From: Chersky-267 sp034666965
Lineage (GTDB): Bacteria; Chloroflexota; Limnocylindria; Limnocylindrales; CSP1-4
DNA: 6,184 nucleotides
Reading direction: 5' to 3'
NCBI GenBank assembly: GCA_034666965.1
Contig: JAXDKT010000028.1
Location: forward strand, 1-6,184
Below, one piece after another: positions 1 through 5,964 of the stretch (position 1 is the first letter of the stretch; each line of letters opens with the position of its first letter). The notes beneath the pieces were generated by a model. It did not search any database. It saw only the letters and a list, made by a program, of their open reading frames with translations, and was not told where the DNA came from. Position numbers and translations under genes: made by a program.

Positions 1-229
1 TCAGCTGGACTCGCCGGCCGATGACCTCGACCACCGGAACGCCGATCGCCGCTGACAGCGCCTTGAGCTGGTGCGAGATCGCCGGCTGGCTGAGGCCCAG
101 CGCGTCGGCCGCTCGTGAGAAGCCACCGTGTTCGATGACCGCCGTCAGGAGGCGCAGCTGGTGGACCGAGACCAGCTGATCGAAGCTCGGGGCCAGTCTC
201 GGATCAGAACCGGCAAGCCTGTCGTCCAT
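1..229 (-). CDS. cbbR: LysR-type transcriptional regulator, N-terminal part (CbbR-like), cut by window edge
   Basis: Reading the minus strand from the ATG at 229-227 gives 76 codons open to the window edge. Residues about 22-76 form a LysR-type winged helix-turn-helix: QLRLLTAVIEHGGFSRAADA, then LGLSQPAISHQLKAL, then the start of the wing (GRRVQL). About 20 residues precede the domain, slightly more than usual. LysR-type regulators sense a metabolite through a C-terminal domain, which is off the window here, and usually control a divergently transcribed operon. CbbR proteins do this for cbb genes in response to RuBP, NADPH or similar metabolites. The HTH itself shows only LysR family membership; the name CbbR is inferred from its head-to-head position with the cbb operon. 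The ATG at 229 is supported by a TAAGAT box 6 bases upstream and no Shine-Dalgarno, suggesting a leaderless mRNA. Confidence 0.88.
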   Translation of the reverse strand, partial: MDDRLAGSDPRLAPSFDQLVSVHQLRLLTAVIEHGGFSRAADALGLSQPAISHQLKALSAAIGVPVVEVIGRRVQL

Positions 230-235
230 GCAGAT

Positions 236-241
236 ATCTTA
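236..241 (-). promoter_or_regulatory. Putative -10 box of cbbR (leaderless)
   Basis: On the minus strand TAAGAT (241 down to 236) matches the TAnnnT -10 pattern and sits 6 bases before the ATG at 229. That spacing puts the transcription start at or beside the A of ATG, and no purine-rich ribosome site lies between. No good -35 hexamer is seen; the region where it would fall (about 259-264) is the ATGCAT palindrome that also flanks the -35 of the opposite promoter. It lies within the 8-base palindrome AGATATCT (232-239). Confidence 0.5.
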
Positions 242-260
242 TGTCCTTCATCTAGAACAT
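241..260. promoter_or_regulatory. Imperfect inverted repeat in the cbbR-rpe intergenic region, candidate regulator site
   Basis: ATGTCC (241-246) and GAACAT (255-260) form a 5-of-6 inverted repeat with an 8-base spacer, so a dimeric protein could bind. The position between divergent cbbR and rpe, overlapping the upstream side of both promoters, is where LysR-type regulators normally bind. T-N11-A pairs exist (for example T242/A254, T244/A256) but are not on the axis of the repeat, and no clean TNA-N7-TNA CbbR box was found. Assignment to CbbR is therefore tentative. Confidence 0.35.
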
Positions 261-263
261 GCA

Positions 264-293
264 TTGGACTTCATCGGATCCTGGGGCTAGGCT
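264..293 (+). promoter_or_regulatory. Putative promoter of the cbb operon (TTGGAC / TAGGCT), leaderless start of rpe
   Basis: TTGGAC (264-269) resembles a sigma-70-type -35 box. TAGGCT (288-293) fits a TAnnnT -10 box after an 18-base spacer. The -10 ends 7 bases before the ATG at 301, so transcription would begin at the start codon. This supports a leaderless rpe and argues against the in-frame ATG at 259, which would lie upstream of the predicted transcription start. The -35 is the right end of an 11-base word repeated upstream of the coxM-like gene. Confidence 0.5.
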
Positions 294-300
294 CGACTTC

Positions 301-1023
301 ATGACCGCCCTGGCTCAGCGCCGCCTCAGTCCGCCGTCCGTGGACCGGCGCCTCTCGATCGTACCGTCGCTGCTCGACGTCGACTTCGCCCGACTCGGCG
401 AAGAGATCGCCGAGCTCGAGCGCGCCGGGGCCGATCGCGTCCAGTGGGATGTGATGGACGGACGGTTCGTGCCGCGTCTGACCCACGGCCCGGACCTGGT
501 CCGCAGCGTCCGCGGGCTCACCGAGCTGCCCTTCGAGGCACATCTGATGGTCGAGGATCCGGAGGCGGTCTGGCCCCAGTTCGCCGATGCCGGAGTGGAC
601 CTGCTGATCGTCCACGCCGAGTCGACCCGCCATCTGCACCTGGTCCTGGGCGCAATCCGGGCCGGTGGTCGGGCGGCCGGCGTGGCCCTCAACCCGGCCA
701 CGCCAATCGAGGCGGTCCGTCACGTCGTGGACCTCGTGGACCTCGTCCTGGTCATGACGGTCAACCCGGGCTGGGGCGGTCAATCGTTCATTCCGACGAT
801 GCTCGACAAGGTCGGCCAGGCGCGCGAGCTGCTCGATCGGGCCGGATCGGCGGCCGACCTCGAGGTCGACGGCGGGGTGTCGGACGAGGTCGCGGGCGAG
901 CTCGTCCGGCGCGGGGCCAACGTGCTCGTGGCCGGCTCCGCGATCCATCGCCACCCGGCCGGCCGGGGCGCCGCGATCCAGGGCCTGCGCGACGCGGCCC
1001 TGGGTGGGACCACCACCGAGTAG
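301..1023 (+). CDS. rpe: Ribulose-phosphate 3-epimerase (CbbE/Rpe)
   Basis: Interconverts D-ribulose 5-phosphate and D-xylulose 5-phosphate in the cytoplasm, feeding Calvin cycle regeneration. The 240-residue protein is a TIM barrel of the RPE family: SIVPSLLDVDFARLGEEI (19-36), DVMDGRFVP (50-58), HLMVEDPE (81-88), VHAE (104-107), GVALNPATP (127-135), VNPGWGGQSF (154-163), EVDGG (188-192) and phosphate-binding VAGSAI (210-215). The two catalytic aspartates correspond to D50 and D190, and H81 is a metal ligand. The usual HxD metal motif reads QWD (48-50), so the His ligand is replaced by Gln. FVPN is FVPR. Start: the ATG at 301 is 7 bases after a TAnnnT box and gives an N-terminal extension of about 17 residues. 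An ATG at 259 and a GTG at 340 are in-frame alternatives; none has a strong Shine-Dalgarno. It is the first gene of the operon, 52 bases before cbbL. Function is secure at family level. Confidence 0.93.
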   Translation: MTALAQRRLSPPSVDRRLSIVPSLLDVDFARLGEEIAELERAGADRVQWDVMDGRFVPRLTHGPDLVRSVRGLTELPFEAHLMVEDPEAVWPQFADAGVDLLIVHAESTRHLHLVLGAIRAGGRAAGVALNPATPIEAVRHVVDLVDLVLVMTVNPGWGGQSFIPTMLDKVGQARELLDRAGSAADLEVDGGVSDEVAGELVRRGANVLVAGSAIHRHPAGRGAAIQGLRDAALGGTTTE

Positions 1024-1027
1024 GACA

Positions 1028-1052
1028 CCGGCGCGCAGGGTCCTGCCGCCGG
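1028..1052 (+). other. Strong intercistronic hairpin between rpe and cbbL
   Basis: CCGGCG (1028-1033) pairs perfectly with CGCCGG (1047-1052). Above it GCAG (1035-1038) pairs with CTGC (1043-1046) around a GGTC tetraloop, leaving only C1034 bulged: ten base pairs in 25 bases. It begins 5 bases after the rpe stop and ends 8 bases before the cbbL ribosome site. No T-tract follows (the next bases are A-rich), so it does not look like an intrinsic terminator. A role as an mRNA processing or 5'-end stabilising element that raises cbbLS transcript over rpe is inference. Confidence 0.55.
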
Positions 1053-1060
1053 ACCAAGAA

Positions 1061-1066
1061 AGAAGG
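1061..1066 (+). promoter_or_regulatory. Ribosome binding site of cbbL
   Basis: AGAAGG lies 9 bases before the GTG at 1076, in an A-rich unstructured stretch just after the hairpin. It fixes the cbbL start at 1076 rather than the longer in-frame GTG at 1004, which overlaps rpe. Confidence 0.7.
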
Positions 1067-1075
1067 CATCACATC

Positions 1076-2542
1076 GTGGGATCGGAAACCCAGCGAGCGG
1101 CTCCGCTCGCCGCCGCCGAGCGCTACCGGGCCGGTGTCCTCAAGTACGCCCAGATGGGCTACTGGGATCCCGACTACCCGCCCAAGGACACGGACATCCT
1201 GGCCCTCTTTCGGATCACGCCCCAGGACGGAGTCGACCCCGAGGAGGCGGCGGCGGCCGTCGCGGGCGAGTCCTCGACGGCGACCTGGACGGTGGTCTGG
1301 ACCGATCGCCTGACCGCGGCCGACACCTATCGGGCGAAGGCATACAGAGTGGATCCGGTGCCCGGTTCGCCAGACCAGTTCTTCGCCTACGTGGCCTACG
1401 ACCTGGACCTGTTCGAGCCGGGCTCGATCGCCAATCTGTCCGCCTCGATCATCGGCAATGTGTTCGGATTCAAGCCGCTCAAGGCGCTCCGGCTCGAGGA
1501 CATGCGCTTCCCGGCGGCCTACGTGAAGACGTTCGACGGGCCACCGACGGGCATCGTGGTCGAGCGCGAGCGGCTGGACAAGTTCGGCCGGCCCCTGCTC
1601 GGAGCGACGACCAAGCCAAAGTTGGGGCTGTCGGGCAGGAACTACGGGCGCGTCGTCTACGAAGCGCTGAAGGGCGGCCTCGACTTCACCAAGGACGACG
1701 AGAACATCAACTCGCAGCCGTTCATGCACTGGCGCGATCGGTTCCTGTTTTGCATGGAGGCGGTCAATCGGGCCGCGGCGGCGACCGGCGAGGTCAAGGG
1801 CCACTACCTCAACGTGACCGCCGCGACGATGGAGGACATGTACGAGCGCGCGGAGTTCGCTCGTGAGCTCGGCAGCGTCATCGTGATGATCGACCTGGTG
1901 ATCGGCTACACGGCCATCCAGTCGATGTCGAAATGGGCCCGCCGGAACGACATGATCCTGCACCTCCATCGCGCCGGCCATGGCACCTACACCCGGCAGA
2001 AGTCGCATGGCGTGTCGTTCCGGGTCATCTCCAAATGGATGCGCCTGGCCGGCGTCGACCACATTCACGCCGGCACCGTGGTGGGCAAGCTCGAGGGCGA
2101 CCCGAACATGGTCCAGGGCTTCTACAACGTGCTGCGCGAGCCGCACAACCCGGTCGATCTCGAGCGCGGGATCTACTTCGAGCAGGACTGGGCCGGACTG
2201 CGCAAGGTCATGCCCGTGGCCTCGGGCGGGATCCATGCCGGCCAGATGCATCAGCTCCTGACCTATCTCGGCGAGGACGTCGTGCTCCAGTTCGGCGGCG
2301 GCACGATCGGGCATCCGCTCGGCATCCAGGCCGGGGCGACCGCCAACCGAGTCGCGCTCGAGGCGATGGTCCTGGCTCGGAACGAGGGTCGCGACATCTG
2401 GAACGAGGGGCCACAGATCCTGGCCGACGCGGCCCGCGACTGCCTGCCGCTCAAGGCCGCCCTCGACACCTGGGGTGACGTGACCTTCGACTACACCAGC
2501 ACGGACACGCCCGACTTCGTGCCGACCGCGACGCCGGTCTGA
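1076..2542 (+). CDS. cbbL: RuBisCO large subunit, red-type Form I (IC-like)
   Basis: Carboxylates (or oxygenates) RuBP to give 3-phosphoglycerate, as part of an L8S8 enzyme with CbbS. The 488-residue length matches Form IC large subunits. Visible sites: GESSTATWTVVWTDRLT (64-80, the N-terminal part of the active site); TTKPKLGLSGRNYG (178-191) with catalytic K180; GGLDFTKDDEN (200-210) with the lysine carbamylated on activation (K206) and metal ligands D208 and E209; HLHRAGHGTY (296-305) with H298; DHIHAGTVVGKLEGD (328-342) with H331 and loop 6 K338; FGGGTIGHPLGIQAGATANR near the C-terminus. The catalytic set is complete. The RYRAGVLKYAQMGYWDPDY N-terminus and the tail DTWGDVTFDYTSTDTPDFVP are typical of red-type enzymes; in this class the tail is the handle pulled by CbbX, which is encoded two genes on. 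Start GTG chosen from the Shine-Dalgarno at 1061-1066 and family length. Confidence 0.98.
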   Translation: MGSETQRAAPLAAAERYRAGVLKYAQMGYWDPDYPPKDTDILALFRITPQDGVDPEEAAAAVAGESSTATWTVVWTDRLTAADTYRAKAYRVDPVPGSPDQFFAYVAYDLDLFEPGSIANLSASIIGNVFGFKPLKALRLEDMRFPAAYVKTFDGPPTGIVVERERLDKFGRPLLGATTKPKLGLSGRNYGRVVYEALKGGLDFTKDDENINSQPFMHWRDRFLFCMEAVNRAAAATGEVKGHYLNVTAATMEDMYERAEFARELGSVIVMIDLVIGYTAIQSMSKWARRNDMILHLHRAGHGTYTRQKSHGVSFRVISKWMRLAGVDHIHAGTVVGKLEGDPNMVQGFYNVLREPHNPVDLERGIYFEQDWAGLRKVMPVASGGIHAGQMHQLLTYLGEDVVLQFGGGTIGHPLGIQAGATANRVALEAMVLARNEGRDIWNEGPQILADAARDCLPLKAALDTWGDVTFDYTSTDTPDFVPTATPV

Positions 2543-2548
2543 AGGAGG
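2542..2548 (+). promoter_or_regulatory. Ribosome binding site of cbbS overlapping the cbbL stop
   Basis: AAGGAGG, a near-perfect Shine-Dalgarno, starts on the last base of the cbbL TGA and lies 7 bases before the GTG of cbbS. It is among the strongest ribosome sites in the window and suits tight coupling of large and small subunit synthesis. Confidence 0.85.
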
Positions 2549-2555
2549 ATTCGCC

Positions 2556-2975
2556 GTGAGGATCACCCAGGGAACCTTCTCATTCCTGCCCGACCTGTCC
2601 GATGACCAGATCCGGGCCCAGATCGAGCATTGCCTGGCCCGGGGCTGGGCGATGTCGATCGAGTACACCGACGACCCCCACCCGCGCAACACCTATTGGG
2701 AGATGTACGGCCTGCCGATGTTCGACCTGCGCGACGCGGCCGGGGTGATGGCCGAGGTCCAGACCGCGCGCAAGACGTTCCCCGACCACTACATCAAGCT
2801 CAATGCGTTCGACTCCACGCGGGGCGTCGAGTCGGTCAGCCTGTCATTCATGGTCAATCGGCCCCGCCACGAGCCCGGTTTCGAGCTCGTGCGCGAGGAG
2901 GCGGCCGGCCGCGACATCCGCTACACCATTCGTGCCTATGCGACCGATCGGCCCGAGGGTGAGCGGTACCAGTGA
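2556..2975 (+). CDS. cbbS: RuBisCO small subunit, red-type Form I
   Basis: Small subunit that caps the L8 core and stabilises the L8S8 RuBisCO. The 139-residue protein begins MRITQGTFSFLPDLSDDQI, the characteristic red-type N-terminus. It continues with the core LARGWAMSIEYTDDPHPRNT (about 28-47), YWEMYGLPMFDLRDAAGVM, YIKLNAFDSTRGVESVSLSF, and the C-terminal extension of about 30 residues (FELVREEAAGRDIRYTIRAY then ATDRPEGERYQ). In red-type enzymes that extension forms the beta E-F hairpin lining the central solvent channel; green-type small subunits lack it. The GTG start is certain because the conserved protein begins at it. The gene follows cbbL by 13 bases and overlaps cbbX by 4 bases (GTGA). 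Confidence 0.98.
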   Translation: MRITQGTFSFLPDLSDDQIRAQIEHCLARGWAMSIEYTDDPHPRNTYWEMYGLPMFDLRDAAGVMAEVQTARKTFPDHYIKLNAFDSTRGVESVSLSFMVNRPRHEPGFELVREEAAGRDIRYTIRAYATDRPEGERYQ

Positions 2976-3889
2976 GCCTGATGGCCACCCCTGAGGATCC
3001 TTCGCTCGATGTCGGCGCCGCGGACGCGGAGTCGACGGTCGAGGAGCTGCTGGCGACCCTTGACCGGGATCTGGTCGGCCTGGCGCCGGTCAAGACCCGG
3101 ATCCGCGAGATCGCCGCGCTGCTCCTGGTCGAGAAGCTGCGCGCCGCCGTCGGCCTGTCGGCCGGGTCGCCCTCGCTGCACATGAGCTTCACGGGCAATC
3201 CGGGCACCGGCAAGACGACCGTGGCGCTGCGGATGGCCGAGATCCTCCACCGCCTCGGCTACGTGCGCAAGGGTCATCTCGTAGCCGTCACCCGCGACGA
3301 CCTGGTCGGCCAGTTCATCGGGCACACGGCACCGAAGACGAAGGACGTCCTCAAACGGGCGATGGGCGGGGTCCTGTTCATCGACGAGGCCTACTACCTG
3401 CATCGGCCAGAGAACGAGCGCGACTACGGCCAGGAGGCCATCGAGATCCTGCTCCAGGTGATGGAGAACCAGCGCGACGACCTGGTCGTGATCCTGGCCG
3501 GCTACGGCGATCGGATGAACCGCTTCTTTCAGAGCAATCCGGGCATGAGCTCGCGGATCGCCCATCACGTCGACTTCCCCGACTACACGTCGACCGAGCT
3601 CCACGCGATCGCCCTGCTCATGCTCACGTCGATGCAATACCGCCTGTCAGCGCCGGCCGACGCGGCCCTCTCGGAGTACATCGTCCGGCGCCAGGCGCAG
3701 GCCAACTTCGCCAACGCCCGATCCATCCGCAACGCGCTCGATCGAGCGCGGCTGCGCCAGGCCAACCGCCTGTTCGAGCGGCGCAGCGCCAGGCTCACCC
3801 GGGACGAGCTGATGACGATCGAGGCCGACGACATCCGGGCCAGCCGCGTGTTCGATCGCTCCGACTCGACGAACGAGGGACCGTCGTGA
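2972..3889 (+). CDS. cbbX: CbbX, AAA+ red-type RuBisCO activase
   Basis: Hexameric AAA+ ATPase that removes RuBP and other inhibitory sugar phosphates from red-type RuBisCO by pulling on the CbbL C-terminal tail. The 305-residue length is typical. Visible: LVGLAPVKTRIREIAALLLV (34-53, N-terminal AAA+ helices); Walker A GNPGTGKTT (75-83); pore loop GQFIGHTAPKTK (113-124); Walker B VLFIDEAYYL (134-143); RPENERDYGQEAIEILLQVM; sensor 1 region VILAGYGDRM; conserved FFQSNPGMSSRIAHHVDFPD; and sensor 2 region NARSIRNALDRARLRQANRL. The pore-loop aromatic is Phe115, where the CbbX sequences I recall have Tyr, a conservative change. Start: the GTG at 2972 overlaps the cbbS stop and has GGTGAG 8 bases upstream; the ATG at 2981 is an alternative with a poorer ribosome site. 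CbbX next to cbbLS confirms the red-type assignment. Confidence 0.96.
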   Translation: MSLMATPEDPSLDVGAADAESTVEELLATLDRDLVGLAPVKTRIREIAALLLVEKLRAAVGLSAGSPSLHMSFTGNPGTGKTTVALRMAEILHRLGYVRKGHLVAVTRDDLVGQFIGHTAPKTKDVLKRAMGGVLFIDEAYYLHRPENERDYGQEAIEILLQVMENQRDDLVVILAGYGDRMNRFFQSNPGMSSRIAHHVDFPDYTSTELHAIALLMLTSMQYRLSAPADAALSEYIVRRQAQANFANARSIRNALDRARLRQANRLFERRSARLTRDELMTIEADDIRASRVFDRSDSTNEGPS

Positions 3890-5004
3890 ACGCCCGCGTG
3901 AAGCGATCGCCCGAGGCTCTCCGGCAGGTTGCCAACCCGCCGCCGCAGCAGACCCTGACCGAGTTCATCATCGATGAGCAGCGCAAGGTGCCCCACGCGA
4001 CGGGTGGCTTCACGGCCCTCGTCAACGACCTGCGCCTGGCCTGCAAGCGGATCGGGAACGTCGTCGGCAAGGGCCCGCTGGTCGACCTGGCCGGCAAGGC
4101 CGGGACCGTCAACGTCCAGGGCGAGGCGCAGGCCAAGCTCGACGTCGTCGCCGACGAGATCTTCTATCGAACCCACGAACGGAGCGGGACCCTGGCCGGG
4201 ATGCTCTCGGAGGAATGCGAGGACATTCGCCGCATTCCCGCCGAGTACCCCCGCGGCCGCTACCTGCTCGCATTCGATCCGCTCGACGGCTCGTCCAACA
4301 TCGACGTCAACGTCTCGGTCGGGTCGATCTTCTCGGTCCTGCCCGATGCCGACCAGTCCGCGGAGATCGGCCCGCAGGCGTTCCTCCAGCCGGGCAAGCG
4401 GCAGGTGTGCGCGGGGTACGCGATCTACGGACCGACGACCATGCTCGTCCTGTCCCTCGGGCACGGCGTCCACGGCTTCACCCTCGACCGCGAGATCGGC
4501 GAGTTCATGCTCACCCACCCGAGCATGGGCGTCCCCGACGAGGCCAGCGAGTTTGCGATCAATGCCTCGAACTCGAGGTTCTGGGAACCGGCCGTGAAAC
4601 GCTACGTGGACGAGTGCCTGGCCGGCAGCAGCGGTCCTCGCGGTCGTGACTTCAACATGCGCTGGGTGGCCTCACTCGTGGCCGAAACCCACCGTATCCT
4701 GTTGCGCGGCGGTGTCTTCCTGTACCCACGGGACGACCGTGCCAGCGCCCGGAGCGGCAAGCTGCGCCTCCTCTACGAGGCCAATCCCATCGGTTTTCTG
4801 ATCGAGCAGGCCGGTGGCCGGGCGAGCTCGGGCTACGGGCCCATCCTCGAGGTCCAGCCGGAGAGCATTCACCAGCGCACAGGCTTCATCTTCGGATCGC
4901 GGGCCGAGGTGGAGCGGATCGAGTCGTATCACCGGGATCACAACGAGCGCCGCTACGACGCTCCGCTGTTCAGCTCGCGCGGCCTGTTCCGAGATCCGGC
5001 GTAG
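3886..5004 (+). CDS. fbp: Fructose-1,6-bisphosphatase, class I (CbbF)
   Basis: Hydrolyses fructose 1,6-bisphosphate to fructose 6-phosphate and phosphate, a Mg-dependent irreversible step of Calvin cycle regeneration and gluconeogenesis. The 372-residue protein has class I landmarks: GFTALVNDLRLACKRI (41-56), NVQGEAQAKLDVVADE (76-91), metal-binding EEC (109-111), AFDPLDGSSNIDVNVSVGSI (129-148), FLQPGKRQVCAGYAIYGPTT, FNMRWVASLVAETHRIL, GGVFLYP, GKLRLLYEANPIGFLIEQAG (291-310), and IHQRTGFIFGSRAEVERIE near the C-terminus. All key acidic residues are present. It is slightly longer than many bacterial homologues, mostly through an N-terminal extension of about 20 residues. Start: the GTG at 3886 overlaps the cbbX stop as GTGA and has GAGGGA (3875-3880) five bases upstream. 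No separate sedoheptulose bisphosphatase is seen; this enzyme may also take sedoheptulose 1,7-bisphosphate, which is inference. Confidence 0.96.
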   Translation: MNARVKRSPEALRQVANPPPQQTLTEFIIDEQRKVPHATGGFTALVNDLRLACKRIGNVVGKGPLVDLAGKAGTVNVQGEAQAKLDVVADEIFYRTHERSGTLAGMLSEECEDIRRIPAEYPRGRYLLAFDPLDGSSNIDVNVSVGSIFSVLPDADQSAEIGPQAFLQPGKRQVCAGYAIYGPTTMLVLSLGHGVHGFTLDREIGEFMLTHPSMGVPDEASEFAINASNSRFWEPAVKRYVDECLAGSSGPRGRDFNMRWVASLVAETHRILLRGGVFLYPRDDRASARSGKLRLLYEANPIGFLIEQAGGRASSGYGPILEVQPESIHQRTGFIFGSRAEVERIESYHRDHNERRYDAPLFSSRGLFRDPA

Positions 5005-5009
5005 GAGGG
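5003..5009 (+). promoter_or_regulatory. Ribosome binding site of prk
   Basis: AGGAGGG overlaps the fbp TAG stop (5002-5004). It is 5 bases before the GTG at 5015 and only 2 bases before the GTG at 5012, so 5015 is the preferred prk start. Confidence 0.75.
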
Positions 5010-5014
5010 CGGTG

Positions 5015-5899
5015 GTGTCGGCAACGCATCCGATCATCTCGATCACGGGCTCCTCGGGTGCGGGGACGACCTCGGTTTCGAAGACCTTTTCCCAGATCTT
5101 TCGACGGGAGAAGATCGACGCGGTCTTCGTCGAGGGGGACGCCTTCCACCGCTACGACCGCCTCGAGATGGCCCAGCGGCTGGCCGAGGAGGAGGCGGCC
5201 GGCAATCGCTCGTTCAGCCACTTCGGTCCGAGCGCCAACCTGTTCGAGGAGCTCGAAGCGCTCTTTCGCGCCTATGGCAGCGATGGCCGCGGCCGGATCC
5301 GACGCTATCTCCATGACGACGAGGAGGCGCTCCCCTACGACCAGCCCGCCGGCACCTTCACGGCCTGGGAGGATGTGCCCGACGATTCCGATGTCCTGTT
5401 CTATGAGGGCCTGCATGGCGCGGTCGCCTGCGACGGGATCGACGTCTCCCGGCACGTCGACTTGCTCGTCGGGGTCGTGCCCGTGGTGAACCTCGAGTGG
5501 ATCCAGAAGATCGACCGGGACAAGTCCATGCGCGGCTACTCGACCGAAGCCGTGACCGACACGATCCTGCGACGGATGCCCGACTACGTTCAGTACATCT
5601 GTCCCCAGTTCACGCGAACGCACGTCAATTTCCAGCGCGTCCCCGTCGTCGACACCTCGAATCCGTTCGTCGCCCGCTTCATCCCGACGCTCGACGAGAG
5701 CTTTCTGGTGATCCGTTTCCGAAACCCGCGTGGCATCGATTTTTCGTATCTGCTGTCGATGCTCCACGACTCGTTCATGTCGCGGGCGAACACGCTGGTC
5801 TGTCCCGGCGGAAAGATGGATCTCGCGATGCAGCTGATCTTCACGCCGATGATCTGGCGGCTCATCGAGCAACGGCGCCACGCCCTTGGGACGAGGTAG
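5015..5899 (+). CDS. prk: Phosphoribulokinase, class I bacterial type (CbbP)
   Basis: Phosphorylates ribulose 5-phosphate with ATP to RuBP, the RuBisCO substrate; with RuBisCO it defines the Calvin cycle. The 294-residue length fits the class I (proteobacterial, about 290 residue) type rather than the longer cyanobacterial/plant type. Visible: P-loop ITGSSGAGTTSV (10-21), lacking the usual lysine as in this class; VEGDAFHRYDR (39-49) with catalytic D42 and substrate-binding H45 and R49; HFGPSANLFEELEALFRAYG (68-87); GTFTAWEDVP (112-121); LFYEGLHGAV (127-136) with Walker B-type E130; VNLEWIQKIDRDKSMRGYST (157-176) with R167, D168 and R172; and FIPTLDESFLVIRFRNPRG. These match the known catalytic positions of Rhodobacter PRK. 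Class I enzymes are octameric and allosterically controlled by NADH and AMP. It is the last gene of the cbb run, 10 bases after fbp. The open frame extends upstream into fbp, but that part resembles nothing. Confidence 0.97.
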   Translation: MSATHPIISITGSSGAGTTSVSKTFSQIFRREKIDAVFVEGDAFHRYDRLEMAQRLAEEEAAGNRSFSHFGPSANLFEELEALFRAYGSDGRGRIRRYLHDDEEALPYDQPAGTFTAWEDVPDDSDVLFYEGLHGAVACDGIDVSRHVDLLVGVVPVVNLEWIQKIDRDKSMRGYSTEAVTDTILRRMPDYVQYICPQFTRTHVNFQRVPVVDTSNPFVARFIPTLDESFLVIRFRNPRGIDFSYLLSMLHDSFMSRANTLVCPGGKMDLAMQLIFTPMIWRLIEQRRHALGTR

Positions 5900-5964
5900 G
5901 CGGCACCGGCCGGCCGCGGGGCACTGCGATTAGATATGTGGATCAACAGGATCACGAAGATGCA

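Noticed and set aside
259..300. Upstream in-frame ATG for rpe at 259
   Set aside because: It would lie within the predicted promoter (part of the repeated ATGCATTGGAC word) and upstream of the likely transcription start; the added 14 residues match nothing in the family.
1004..1075. Longer cbbL start at GTG 1004
   Set aside because: It overlaps rpe, translates the intergenic hairpin, and adds 24 residues not seen in red-type large subunits; the GTG at 1076 has a ribosome site and gives the family length.
444..1313. A 289-codon plus-strand frame overlapping rpe and cbbL
   Set aside because: Pro/Arg/Gly-rich out-of-frame translation of rpe and the start of cbbL, with no domain.
788..2692. A 634-codon open frame on the minus strand across rpe, cbbL and cbbS
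   Set aside because: It is antisense to three clearly recognised genes, has Arg/His/Asp/Val-rich low-complexity composition and no family motif; such frames are expected from third-position G/C bias.
4814..5014. Upstream extension of the prk frame into fbp
   Set aside because: Out-of-frame shadow of the fbp 3' end; the conserved PRK N-terminus begins just after the GTG at 5015, which has the Shine-Dalgarno.
5900..5925. G+C-rich palindromic run after prk as an intrinsic terminator
   Set aside because: CCGGCCGG offers only short stems and is not followed by a T-tract.
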